This document shows positions 41,670-49,626 of a stretch of 64,000 bases of DNA, one piece after another. Both the position numbers and the translations under genes were made by a program. Each line of letters starts with the position of its first letter. The stretch's first letter is position 1. The stretch is taken from the NCBI RefSeq assembly GCF_026626335.1, contig NZ_JAPNTZ010000014.1, forward strand, positions 1-64,000, written 5' to 3'. The notes under the pieces were generated by a model. The model saw only the letters and a list, made by a program, of their open reading frames with translations, was not told the DNA's origin and did no database searches. This DNA is from Paractinoplanes pyxinae. Its GTDB lineage: Bacteria; Actinomycetota; Actinomycetes; Mycobacteriales; Micromonosporaceae.

Positions 41670-42439
41670 CGTTCGACCAGGGCCAGCACGCGCGTCGGGC
41701 TGCCCGACCCGCCGACGATCGGCAGCGGCGCCGCGATCACGACGGCGCCGGTGGGCGGCAGCACGGCCAGATTTTGCAGCTGGGTCAGGCCGTACTTGCC
41801 CGCTCCCAGCACGTACGAGTGGCACGGGAACGCCGGGTCGAACCCGAACGCCTGCCCGGCGTCGGTGCCGACTGTCTCGACGCCCACCCCGATCACCGGC
41901 GCCTCCTCGGCCAGCCACTTCGCGCACTCGACCGAGATGCCCGGCGTGTGCGGCCCGGTCTCGTTCGCGTTGAGGTAGTCGGCCTGGTCGGCCGAGCGCG
42001 CGTCCCATCCCGTACGCACCAGGAGCCACCCACCGACCGGAAGCGACCCGTTCTCGGCCTCCCACGCACGGACGTCGTCGATCTCGAGCAGAAAGTCGTG
42101 GTCGCCGGCGACCCGCTCGGATACGTCGATGATGGCCGCGGGCGCCACCAGTTCCATCGGCGGGATCTGCGATACGTCCTTGCCGTCCTTGGCCGTCACC
42201 CAGTGCACGGGCGCGTCGAGGTGGGTTCCGGTGTGCTCGCCGGTGTGGATGTCGTTCCAGTACCAGGCCGGCCCGCGGTCGTCGTAGCGGCTGATCTCTT
42301 CGAGCTTGAAGTTCACCGTGTTGGCGAATGGCGGCGGCAGCTGCAGGATCGGCGTCTCGCTCGAGAGCGGAGCCGTCAGGTCCACCACTTCCACCGATCC
42401 GGTCCGCACCGCGTCCACAAGCTGACTCAGAATGCCCAC
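41666..42439 (-). CDS. Cyclase-family metal-dependent hydrolase (kynurenine formamidase-like)
   Basis: 257 residues. The metal-binding signature GEHTGTHLDAPVHW is intact, and IDVSERVAGDHDFLLEIDDV and WLLVRTGWDAR follow. The family includes kynurenine formamidase and isatin hydrolase, which open amide or lactam rings. GTG 42439 has a GGAG site (GGAGATGCT). Translational coupling to the ThDP enzyme suggests consecutive steps, ring opening then C-C bond chemistry on an oxo acid. This is inference from context. Confidence 0.85.
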   Translation of the reverse strand: MGILSQLVDAVRTGSVEVVDLTAPLSSETPILQLPPPFANTVNFKLEEISRYDDRGPAWYWNDIHTGEHTGTHLDAPVHWVTAKDGKDVSQIPPMELVAPAAIIDVSERVAGDHDFLLEIDDVRAWEAENGSLPVGGWLLVRTGWDARSADQADYLNANETGPHTPGISVECAKWLAEEAPVIGVGVETVGTDAGQAFGFDPAFPCHSYVLGAGKYGLTQLQNLAVLPPTGAVVIAAPLPIVGGSGSPTRVLALVER

Positions 42440-42515
42440 AGCATCTCCACCCCTGTGATCACCGCCACGACGCCAGCAGACTACGACCGGTGCGGCGTCC
42501 GGCGCGAGGGTGGAT

Positions 42516-43124
42516 CTATTCGGCCGGGTACGGCGTCTTGGCGAGGGCGTGGGCCAAGTGCGCGGCCGTCGCGGCGAGGCTCTTGACCGACTCGCCGGTG
42601 GTGTCGGGCTTGGGGCCGGCGTCCTTGTAGTCGACCTTGCCCAGCGCCTCGCCCACCCAGTAGGCCGAGCCGGCGGCCGGAATGGTGAAGCCGACGTCGT
42701 TCAGGCCCTGGATGACCTCGGCGATCACGTGGTGGGCGCCGTCCTCGTTGCCGACCACACCAACCACGGCGACCTTGTCGTACATGGACGGACGACCCTG
42801 GGCGTCGGTCTCGGAGAGTTCCGCGTCCAGGCGCTCGAGAACCATCTTCGTGACGCTGGACGGCTGACCCAGCCAGATGGGGGTGGCAATCACCAGAATC
42901 TGAGAAGCCAGAATCTTTTCCCGTACGGCGGGCCACCCGTCACCGTCGCCTTCGTCGGTGCTCACGCCGAACTTGACGTTCTGGTCAACTACGCGGATCA
43001 GTTCGCCGTCCACGTCGTGGTCGGCCAGGGCGTCCAGGATCTGCCGGCCCAGCAGTTCGCTGCTCGACTCCTGCGAACCCGATTTGAGAGAACAGCCCAG
43101 CACCAGGGCACGCAATGTCGTCAT
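42516..43124 (-). CDS. NAD(P)H-dependent FMN reductase / flavodoxin-fold protein
   Basis: 202 residues. Flavodoxin-like fold: LRALVLGCSLKSGSQESSSELLG (phosphate loop), ILVIATPIWLGQPSSVTKMVLERLD, KVAVVGVVGNEDGAHH and ALGKVDY. It probably reduces flavin or quinones with NAD(P)H. ATG 43124 was chosen; the open frame before it has no start with family similarity. It lies 106 bases after the MacB-like permease in the same direction, perhaps its own unit. Confidence 0.85.
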   Translation of the reverse strand: MTTLRALVLGCSLKSGSQESSSELLGRQILDALADHDVDGELIRVVDQNVKFGVSTDEGDGDGWPAVREKILASQILVIATPIWLGQPSSVTKMVLERLDAELSETDAQGRPSMYDKVAVVGVVGNEDGAHHVIAEVIQGLNDVGFTIPAAGSAYWVGEALGKVDYKDAGPKPDTTGESVKSLAATAAHLAHALAKTPYPAE

Positions 43125-43230
43125 GGCCCCTGCGTGCCCGGTGCCGGTGTGGCCAAACCCCGAGCCGGTCGGGGCAGAGGCGGGCGCCCGAATGACGGTG
43201 AAGCGGCCCGCCAAGACACCGACGGGGTGG

Positions 43231-44382
43231 TCAAGGGGCTTGCAACGCCTCGGTCGGAAGGAGGCGGGCCGCTCGCATGGCGGGGAACAGGCCGGCCACT
43301 ACCCCGATGACGACGGAGCCGGCCAGACCGGCGGCGATGGTCCAGACCGGCACGACGACGGGCCAACTCAGATACACCGAGTATCCGGATGTCGCCATCA
43401 TCCCGATGAGCGTGCCGGCCGCGGCGCCCAGCAGCGACAAGATCGTGGACTCGGTGAGGAACTGCAGGCGGATGTGCGAGCGGTGAGCGCCCAGCGCCCG
43501 CCGCAGGCCGATCTCGCGGCGGCGTTCCAGCACGGCGACGATCATCGTGTTGGCCACGCCGACCCCGCCGACCAGCAGGGACACGGCGGCCAGGGCCAGC
43601 AGCAGCGAGCCGAACGTCTCGGCGGCGGCCCGCTTGGCGGTCAAGGCGTCGGACGGGCGGCTGACCTGGACCAGGCCGGGCAGCGCGGGGTTGATCGTGG
43701 CCGGCAGGACCGTGCGCACGTCTTCCAGGGCGCGCTCGTGGCAGCGTACGTAAATAACCGTGGGATGACCGTCGAAGGCCAGCCACGAGCGGGCGGCGTC
43801 CCAGCCGACGATCACCGACTGGTCGATGTCGGGCGCCAGCGGAACCGGCGCGAGCGTGCCGATCACCGTGAACCAGCGGTTGCCGATGCTCACCTGCGGC
43901 GGCGACCCCAGCCGGGCGGCGGCCTCGGCCCCCAGCACCACCGTGGGAAACGACGAGCTGGCCGCCGAAAGAAACGTGCCGGCGGCGACGCGGCCGTTGA
44001 CCGCCGCCAGCAGATCGGTGCGGCCGGCCAGGACGGTCAGGCCCGAGCCGTCGAACGGGTCGACCAGGTCGGACCGGCGCACCACGGCGTGCACGTTGGC
44101 CACCGCGCTGACCTGGGTCACCGGGCCGACCCGGGCCACCATGTCCACCGACTCGGCGGGCAGCGGCGACGGCTGACCGCCGGCCGACACGGGAGCGGCG
44201 CGCAGCATGTTGCTGCCCAGCGCGGCCAACCGCTCGTCCAGAGCCCGCTGGCTGGCGGCCGGGATGCCGGTCACGACGATCATCGTGGCCACGCCGATGG
44301 CGATGCCCAGCGCCGACATCGCGGCCCGCGCCTTGCGGGAGCGCACCCCCTGCAGGCCGAGCTGAAGCAGGTCGGCGATCAC
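43231..44382 (-). CDS. MacB/FtsX-like ABC transporter permease
   Basis: 383 residues. The first membrane helix is at about 22-42 (ALGIAIGVATMIVVTGIPAA), followed by a long outer domain. Three C-terminal helices follow with FtsX blocks ANTMIVAVLERRREIGLRRALGAHRSHI and GIVVG-like turns near TILSLLGAAAGTLIGMMA. GTG 44382 sits at the inner end of an 80-bp tandem duplication that also repeats the first 26 codons. It forms a MacAB-type exporter with the upstream ATPase and HlyD-like adaptor. Confidence 0.9.
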   Translation of the reverse strand: MIADLLQLGLQGVRSRKARAAMSALGIAIGVATMIVVTGIPAASQRALDERLAALGSNMLRAAPVSAGGQPSPLPAESVDMVARVGPVTQVSAVANVHAVVRRSDLVDPFDGSGLTVLAGRTDLLAAVNGRVAAGTFLSAASSSFPTVVLGAEAAARLGSPPQVSIGNRWFTVIGTLAPVPLAPDIDQSVIVGWDAARSWLAFDGHPTVIYVRCHERALEDVRTVLPATINPALPGLVQVSRPSDALTAKRAAAETFGSLLLALAAVSLLVGGVGVANTMIVAVLERRREIGLRRALGAHRSHIRLQFLTESTILSLLGAAAGTLIGMMATSGYSVYLSWPVVVPVWTIAAGLAGSVVIGVVAGLFPAMRAARLLPTEALQAP

Positions 44383-44470
44383 CGGACCACCGCCGACATC
44401 GCGGCCCTCGCCTTGCGGGAGCGCACCCCTTGCAGGCCCAGCTGGAGCAGGTCGGCGATCACCGGACCAC
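44311..44470. repeat. 80-bp tandem duplication at the ATPase/permease junction
   Basis: Two adjacent copies, 44311-44390 and 44391-44470, 80 bases each with 4 differences (95% identity). The unit covers the last codons of the ATPase (VVR and stop) and the first 26 codons of the permease. Because the start codon overlaps the stop (GTGA) in both copies, each copy keeps a valid coupling site. Confidence 0.95.
44379..44462 (-). other. Vestigial 27-codon reading frame made by the duplication
   Basis: GTG 44462 overlaps the ATPase stop and reads VIADLLQLGLQG...AAMSAVVR before a TGA at 44381-44379, which overlaps the true permease GTG at 44382. It is a copy of the permease N terminus ending with the ATPase C-terminal VVR. 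It probably acts as a relay that keeps ribosomes coupled, or is simply a scar; a working peptide is unlikely. Confidence 0.7.
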
Positions 44471-45121
44471 CCGGCCGTCGTGCATGACCACCTGGCGGGG
44501 CAGGCGGGCGGCGATGTCACGGTCGTGGGTGATCACCACGATGGTCGCGCCCTCGGCATGCAGGGTCATGAGCAGCGACAGCACCGATTCGCCGGTGGCC
44601 GAGTCGAGCGCGCCGGTGGGTTCGTCGGCCAGCACCAGGTCGGGCGAGCCGGCCAGGGCCCGCGCTATCGCCACCCGATGCTTCTCTCCGCCGGAGAGCT
44701 GGTGCGGGCGGTGATCCAACCGGTGGGCCAGGCCGACCCGGTCGAGCGCCTGCTCGGCGAGCGCCCGGCGACGGCGGCGCGGCACCCCGGCGTACAGAAG
44801 GCCGACCTGGACGTTGTCGGCCGCGGTGAGCGTCTCGGTCAGGTGGAACTGCTGGAAGACGAAGCCGAGGCGGCGGGCCCGCAGCGACGAGAGCGCGCGG
44901 TCGGAGAAGCCCGTGACGTCGTCGCCGCCGATGCGGATGGTGCCGCTGGTCGGGCGGTCGAGCGTGCCCATGATGTTGAGCAGCGTCGACTTGCCCGACC
45001 CGGACGGGCCGACGACGGCCACCAGGTCGCCGCTCGCGATCGTCAGCGTGACATCGTCGAGGGCCGTCACGCCGCCGGGGTAGACGCGGCTGACGCCGGC
45101 CAGATCGAGGACGGCGGTCAT
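44459..45121 (-). CDS. MacB/LolD-like ABC transporter ATPase
   Basis: 220 residues. Walker A is GPSGSGKSTLL, the Q-loop is FVFQQFHL, the signature is LSGGEKHRVAIARALA (Lys-His where Gln-Gln/Arg is usual), Walker B is LVLADEPTGALD and the switch His is VVITHDRDIA. It is the MacB/LolD class that drives FtsX-like permeases without crossing the membrane. The ATG overlaps the adaptor stop (ATGA). Confidence 0.92.
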   Translation of the reverse strand: MTAVLDLAGVSRVYPGGVTALDDVTLTIASGDLVAVVGPSGSGKSTLLNIMGTLDRPTSGTIRIGGDDVTGFSDRALSSLRARRLGFVFQQFHLTETLTAADNVQVGLLYAGVPRRRRRALAEQALDRVGLAHRLDHRPHQLSGGEKHRVAIARALAGSPDLVLADEPTGALDSATGESVLSLLMTLHAEGATIVVITHDRDIAARLPRQVVMHDGRVVR

Positions 45122-46134
45122 GGGGTGGTCACCACCGCGGTGTCTTCGGCGACGCCGCTGACCTCGACCATGCCGCGGGCGAAGACTCCGGTCCGGGCCG
45201 GGACCAGCGAGCCGTCGGGCCGTTGTAACGCGTACCCGCCCTCGCGCAGGGCCACGAGAGCGCCGACCGGAACCGCGAGCACCTTCCTGCGGGTGATCGT
45301 CGTCAGCTTCACCTGGACCGGCGCCGCGTCGTAGTCGGCTCGCGCCGGCTTCACCACCACCGTGACTTTGGGTGGCGCGCCGTCCTCGGACTCACTCACC
45401 GTACGGCTGACCGCGGTGACGCTCCCGGCCACCGGCTTCCCGTCCGGCATCACGACCGTCACCTTCGTTCCCGTACGCACGGTGCCCGCATCAGTGGGAC
45501 TCATGGGCACGGTGACGACCTTGCTCGTGCTCGTCATGGTCAGCACGGGACCCGCCGCGGGGTCGCCCAGCGCGGCCGTCACCGTGTCGACCCGCCCGGG
45601 CCCGTCGACCACGACGACCTGGCCGGGCCGCAGCACCCCGGGCGCGGGCAGCTTCAGGTCTTTCTGCCAGCGCTTGAGCGCGTCGAGCAGCGGCTGGTCG
45701 GCGACCTCCCGGTGCCGCGCCCACGTCCGGTACCCGAGCACGTCCAGGTTCCGCCGCAGCTGCCGCACGTCGCTGCCGGTCAGGCCGGTCTTGTCGATCG
45801 CGCGGAACATCGGCGTGCTGCCGTAGAACACCGTCACCGGCTGGTCGTTCACGCGGAAGAGCCGCTTGCCGCGCACGATCGACGAACCGGCCGCGGGCAG
45901 CTTGGTCAGCACCCCGTCGCCCGTGCCCTTGATCGTGCGGGCCGCCCCGAAGCCGAGCGTCCCCGGCAGGGTCCGGGTGTCGCTCAGGTCGACCCGCCTG
46001 ACCCGGGTGGTGGCCAGGACCGGGTCGCTCGCGGCCTCGACCGGCGCCGGCCGGTGCCGCACCACCGCGTACGTGCCGCCCCCGGCCACCAGCAGCGCCG
46101 CCGCCACCGGGACGACGACGCTACTTCTTCGCAC
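45118..46134 (-). CDS. HlyD-like efflux adaptor with peptidoglycan-binding domain
   Basis: 338 residues. A membrane anchor (VVVPVAAALLVAGGG) is followed by a lipoyl/barrel-sandwich region and a PG_binding_1 repeat (VRQLRRNLDVLGYRTWARH...LDALKRWQKDLKL). Beta-barrel strands continue to VPVGALVALREGGYAL. GTG 46134 has GGAGG six bases before it and overlaps the lipoprotein gene end by 14 bases. It links the exporter to the cell wall side. The proteins named VcaM/MacA-like adaptors are comparable. Confidence 0.85.
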   Translation of the reverse strand: MRRSSVVVPVAAALLVAGGGTYAVVRHRPAPVEAASDPVLATTRVRRVDLSDTRTLPGTLGFGAARTIKGTGDGVLTKLPAAGSSIVRGKRLFRVNDQPVTVFYGSTPMFRAIDKTGLTGSDVRQLRRNLDVLGYRTWARHREVADQPLLDALKRWQKDLKLPAPGVLRPGQVVVVDGPGRVDTVTAALGDPAAGPVLTMTSTSKVVTVPMSPTDAGTVRTGTKVTVVMPDGKPVAGSVTAVSRTVSESEDGAPPKVTVVVKPARADYDAAPVQVKLTTITRRKVLAVPVGALVALREGGYALQRPDGSLVPARTGVFARGMVEVSGVAEDTAVVTTP

Positions 46135-46666
46135 CGAAGGCCTCCAGCAGGCAGGACTTCTCCAGCTCGTCCTGGTTGCCGGGGATCGGGTGGTCACCGT
46201 CGTCGTACGTCCACGAACCGGGTTCGGTCACGTGCACCATGAGTCCGTGCTCGCGCAGGCACCGGACGTTGTCGTTCCACTGGGCCGCGTACCGCGGGTT
46301 GATCTCGTCGTCCAACTCCGGCGGCGGCAACGGCAACTTCCCCTGACAGGCCGTGTACGCCGACTTGGGCTCGCCGCTCTGGTCGAGGCGCCGCCCCGGC
46401 CCGGCCGGCCCCGGCTGATCCACCGGGTTGACCTTGACCCCGTGCGCGACGAGGCAGTCCTCGTACGCGGTCCAGAACCGCTGCGCCTCTTCGTCACTCG
46501 TGTCGAGCCGCAGTTGGGGGCGGCCCTTCCGATCGGACGCGGGCGCGGTGGAAGCAGGTGGCGGGGCGGCACTCTCCAGCGTCGCAACCTGATCCTGCGA
46601 GGCCGGGGTGGCACTGCAGGCTGTCGTCAGAAGCGCGGCCGCCAGAAGCAATCGTCGTGGGGACAT
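46121..46666 (-). CDS. Secreted lipoprotein of unknown function, exporter operon leader gene
   Basis: 181 residues from ATG 46666 (MSPRRLLLAAALL, lipobox TTAC). A low-complexity Ala/Pro/Ser linker is followed by a domain with conserved-looking cysteines (YEDCLVAHGV, YTACQG, VRCLREHGL, KSCLLEAFG), probably two disulphides. It is similar in outline to small actinobacterial lipoproteins found beside MacAB-like exporters and two-component systems. It could act as a substrate-binding or sensing partner; there is no direct evidence. Confidence 0.75.
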   Translation of the reverse strand: MSPRRLLLAAALLTTACSATPASQDQVATLESAAPPPASTAPASDRKGRPQLRLDTSDEEAQRFWTAYEDCLVAHGVKVNPVDQPGPAGPGRRLDQSGEPKSAYTACQGKLPLPPPELDDEINPRYAAQWNDNVRCLREHGLMVHVTEPGSWTYDDGDHPIPGNQDELEKSCLLEAFGAKK

Positions 46667-46755
46667 GGCGAGCACTCTGGCCGCGACTTGTCAGAGACCT
46701 GTTGTGATCCCGTAGTGCTGCCGTTCCGTGCCGGTTCGCGGCTGACGGCCGGTCC

Positions 46756-46761
46756 TAGACT
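46756..46761 (+). promoter_or_regulatory. -10 box of a leaderless response-regulator message
   Basis: TAGACT at 46756-46761 lies seven bases before the GTG start at 46769, the spacing expected if transcription begins at the start codon. No ribosome site precedes the gene. A clear -35 box was not found. Confidence 0.5.
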
Positions 46762-46768
46762 CGCCGCC

Positions 46769-47455
46769 GTGTGTGCATACCTGCTGGTGGCGGAGGACGA
46801 CCCGAAACAGGCCGAACTGCTGCGCCGCTACCTCGAGCACGAGAACCACGCCGTGCTGGTCGTCCCGGACGGCCGGGCCGCGCTCGACGAGGCCCGCCGC
46901 AACCCGCCCGACCTGCTGATCCTCGACGTCATGATGCCCCGGGTGGACGGGCTCGACGTGTGCCGGATCCTGCGCCGCGACTCCGACCTGCCGATCCTCG
47001 TGCTGACCGCCCGCGGGGCCGAGGACGACCTGCTGCTCGGTCTCGACCTGGGCGCCGACGACTACATGACCAAGCCGTACAGCCCGCGCGAGCTGGCGGC
47101 CCGCGTTCGGACGTTGCTGCGCCGCACCAAGCCGGCCGCCCGGCCCGCCGATCCCGTGCTCCGGCTGGGCAATCTGCAGGTCGATCCCGTACGGCACGAG
47201 GTGCGGGCCGACGGCCGGCCGGTGACCTGCACGCCGGGGGAGTTCCAGCTGTTGTGCGCGCTGGTCACCGAGCCCGGCCGCGTCTTCACCCGTGAGCAAC
47301 TGCTGCGCCACTTGCACGGCTACGACTCGTACGTGACGACCCGCACGGTCGACGTGCACGTGATGAATCTGCGCCGGAAGATCGAGGCCGACCCGCAGAA
47401 CCCCGTGCGGCTGGTGACCGTCTACGGCGTCGGCTACAAGCTCGCCGATGCGTAG
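46769..47455 (+). CDS. OmpR/PhoB-family response regulator
   Basis: 228 residues. The receiver domain has the acidic pair EDD (10-12), the phospho-acceptor Asp in LLILDVMMPRVDG, Thr in VLTARG and Lys in YMTKPYSP. The C-terminal winged helix is VTCTPGEFQLLCALVTEPGRVFTREQLLRHLHG...TRTVDVHVMNLRRKIE. It overlaps the kinase gene by 8 bases and diverges from the lipoprotein-exporter operon, the likely target. This is the classic pairing of a Bce/Mac-type exporter with its own sensor. Confidence 0.94.
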   Translation: MCAYLLVAEDDPKQAELLRRYLEHENHAVLVVPDGRAALDEARRNPPDLLILDVMMPRVDGLDVCRILRRDSDLPILVLTARGAEDDLLLGLDLGADDYMTKPYSPRELAARVRTLLRRTKPAARPADPVLRLGNLQVDPVRHEVRADGRPVTCTPGEFQLLCALVTEPGRVFTREQLLRHLHGYDSYVTTRTVDVHVMNLRRKIEADPQNPVRLVTVYGVGYKLADA

Positions 47456-49307
47456 CCACCTGCTGCTTCGCCTGCTCGCGCTGTCGGCCGTCGTGTCGGT
47501 GCTCTCCATCGCGGCGACGGCCTGGCTCGCCGTCCGCACGACCACGCGGGCCATTCAGCAGGAGCAGGTGCAGGCGCTGACCGACGACGCGCGCGTCTAC
47601 GACGCCCTGCTGGGCTATGCGGCGACGCACCGTGACTGGTCCGGCGTCGGGCCGTTGGTTCAAGACCTTGCTTCCCGTACGGGCCATCGCATCGCCCTGA
47701 CCGACCGGGTCCGCACTCCACTGGCCGATTCGGCGCCCGGCGCACTGCCCACCCGGGTCTCGGCGACCGTGGACGCACTTGGCGTGGACACCACCCTGCT
47801 GCCGGCGGCCCACGACGACCGCATCGACGCCCGCGCGGTCGGCCCGTTCCGGCTCACCCCGGCCGAACGTGCCGGCCTGCGGGCCGTCGCCTCCCAGGTG
47901 GCCGGCTGCCTGCGCGAACCCCCGCCCGGGCCGGCTCCGGACCAGGCCCGGTCCGTCTTCCGCAACGCCGTCGTCGTCGAGCAGCCCAGCGGCCGTCCCC
48001 GCGTCGACACCCCGGGCAGTGATCTCTCCACCGATCTGGCCTGCGCCCGTCCCCGCGCCGTGCTGGCCGAGCCGACCGCCACCGAGAAACGCGCGTTGCG
48101 CCGGCTCGACACCCTGGTTGCGGCCTGCCTCGAACGTCAAAGGCTTCCCGCCGTACGCGTGGGTCTGGACAACACCTGGACCTGGGCCGACCAGGACGCG
48201 GCGCGCGCCGGTGAGAGCCGAGCCGGCGCCGTGGCCGACTGCCTGGCCGCGTCGCGCCGCGAACAGCTCGCCGGCTACGTCGCCCCCGCCGCGCTGCTCT
48301 TCGTCACCACCCCGGGCGCGCCGGCCGCCCCCGGCTTCGACCTGTCGCCGGCCAACCGCGCCCGGGTCATCGGCGTCGCCGGCTTGGTGCTGCTGGTCGC
48401 GGTGGGGGTGACGACGCTGGTCGGCGTGCGGATGGTCCGGCCGTTGCGGGCGCTGACGGCCGCCGCCGGGCGGATGCGCGACGGCGACGACGGCACCCGG
48501 GTCGCGGTGACCGGCCGCGACGAGATCGCCCGGCTCGGCACGGCCTTCAACGCCATGGCCGAGCGTCGGCACGAGGTCGAGCAGCTGCGGCGGGCCATGG
48601 TGGGCGACGTCGCGCACGAGATGCGCACCCCGGTGACCAACATCCGGGGCTGGCTCGAGGCGGCCGACGAGGGCGTGGTGCCGCTCGACCGGGAACTGAC
48701 CGCGTCCCTGCTCGAGGAGGCGCTGCTGCTGCAGCACGTCATCGACGACCTGCAGGATCTGGCGGCGTTCGACGCGGGCGAGTTGCGGCTGTCGCGGTCG
48801 CTGGTCGGGGTGGACGAGCTGCTGCGGGCGACATCGGATGCGTTCGCGGCGTCGGCCGACCGGGCCGGGGTGGAAATGGTGGTGGAACCGTCGAACGGAT
48901 CGGTGCACGCCGATCCGGTGCGTTTACGCCAGGCGGTCGGGAATCTGGTGGCCAATGCCATCCGTCACACGCCGGCCGGCGGCCGGGTGACGCTTTCCGC
49001 CCGTACGGGAAAGGGGTTGGTTCGGATCGACGTGGCCGACACCGGCGAAGGGATCGCGGCGGAACACCGGGAGCTGATTTTCGAGCGCTTCTGGCGGGCC
49101 GACAAGAGCCGCAACCGGCGGACCGGCGGAAGTGGCCTGGGTCTCTCGATCGTCCGCAAACTGGCCGAGGCGCACGGCGGCACAGCCACCGTGACCAGCA
49201 CTTATGGGCGTGGCTCGACCTTCACGATAAGTCTTCCCGAAGCCGGAAATAACAGGGGCCCGACCGTGGTTGAGACCGATGCACTCCTCGGGAGGACAGA
49301 GACATGA
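47448..49307 (+). CDS. Sensor histidine kinase (BaeS/PhoR-type)
   Basis: 619 residues. Helix 1 (about 6-28) leads to a long extracytoplasmic domain of roughly 270 residues with several cysteines, and helix 2 (about 306-326) to a HAMP linker (MVRPLRALTAAAGRMRDGD). The H-box is VAHEMRTPVTN, the N-box is NLVANAIRHTP, the G boxes are DTGEGIAAEH and GGSGLGLSIV. The C-terminal tail of about 20 residues runs on to overlap the L31 start by 4 bases. It should sense an envelope signal and phosphorylate the upstream regulator. Confidence 0.92.
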   Translation: MRSHLLLRLLALSAVVSVLSIAATAWLAVRTTTRAIQQEQVQALTDDARVYDALLGYAATHRDWSGVGPLVQDLASRTGHRIALTDRVRTPLADSAPGALPTRVSATVDALGVDTTLLPAAHDDRIDARAVGPFRLTPAERAGLRAVASQVAGCLREPPPGPAPDQARSVFRNAVVVEQPSGRPRVDTPGSDLSTDLACARPRAVLAEPTATEKRALRRLDTLVAACLERQRLPAVRVGLDNTWTWADQDAARAGESRAGAVADCLAASRREQLAGYVAPAALLFVTTPGAPAAPGFDLSPANRARVIGVAGLVLLVAVGVTTLVGVRMVRPLRALTAAAGRMRDGDDGTRVAVTGRDEIARLGTAFNAMAERRHEVEQLRRAMVGDVAHEMRTPVTNIRGWLEAADEGVVPLDRELTASLLEEALLLQHVIDDLQDLAAFDAGELRLSRSLVGVDELLRATSDAFAASADRAGVEMVVEPSNGSVHADPVRLRQAVGNLVANAIRHTPAGGRVTLSARTGKGLVRIDVADTGEGIAAEHRELIFERFWRADKSRNRRTGGSGLGLSIVRKLAEAHGGTATVTSTYGRGSTFTISLPEAGNNRGPTVVETDALLGRTET

Positions 49308-49555
49308 AGAACGGCATTCACCCCGCCTACAACACCGTCGTCTACCGCGACCGCAACGCGGACTACGCATTCCTCACCCGGTCGACCGAGACCAGTGAGA
49401 AGACGGTCGAGTGGAGCGACGGGAAGACGTACCCGGTCATCGACGTGCAGATCTCGGCAGGCAGCCACCCGTTCTGGACAGGCCGCACCCGGGTCCTCGA
49501 CACCGCGGGCCGCATCGAGAAGTTCAACGCCAAGTACGCGAAGTTCTCGAAGTAA
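49304..49555 (+). CDS. rpmE2: Ribosomal protein bL31, type B (zinc-independent)
   Basis: 83 residues (MKNGIHPAYNTVVYRDRNADYAFLT..., HPFWTGRTRVLDTAGRIEKF). It lacks the CxxC zinc motifs of the ordinary L31, which makes it the type B paralogue used when zinc is scarce. GGGAGG sits eight bases before ATG 49304, and the start overlaps the kinase stop (ATGA). A strong terminator follows at 49564. Such genes are usually Zur-controlled and separate; coupling to a two-component system is unusual. Confidence 0.95.
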   Translation: MKNGIHPAYNTVVYRDRNADYAFLTRSTETSEKTVEWSDGKTYPVIDVQISAGSHPFWTGRTRVLDTAGRIEKFNAKYAKFSK

Positions 49556-49563
49556 CTTCAGCC

Positions 49564-49599
49564 AACGCCCGGCGTCCTTGTGACGTCGGGCGTTTTTTG
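49564..49599 (+). terminator. Rho-independent terminator after rpmE2
   Basis: AACGCCCGGCGTC pairs with GACGTCGGGCGTT across a short loop, and six T follow (TTTTTT at 49593-49598). It is the clearest intrinsic terminator in the window and ends the regulator-kinase-L31 unit. Confidence 0.95.
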
Positions 49600-49626
49600 T
49601 CGCCCGAGTGGGGCAAAATGCCCCTC

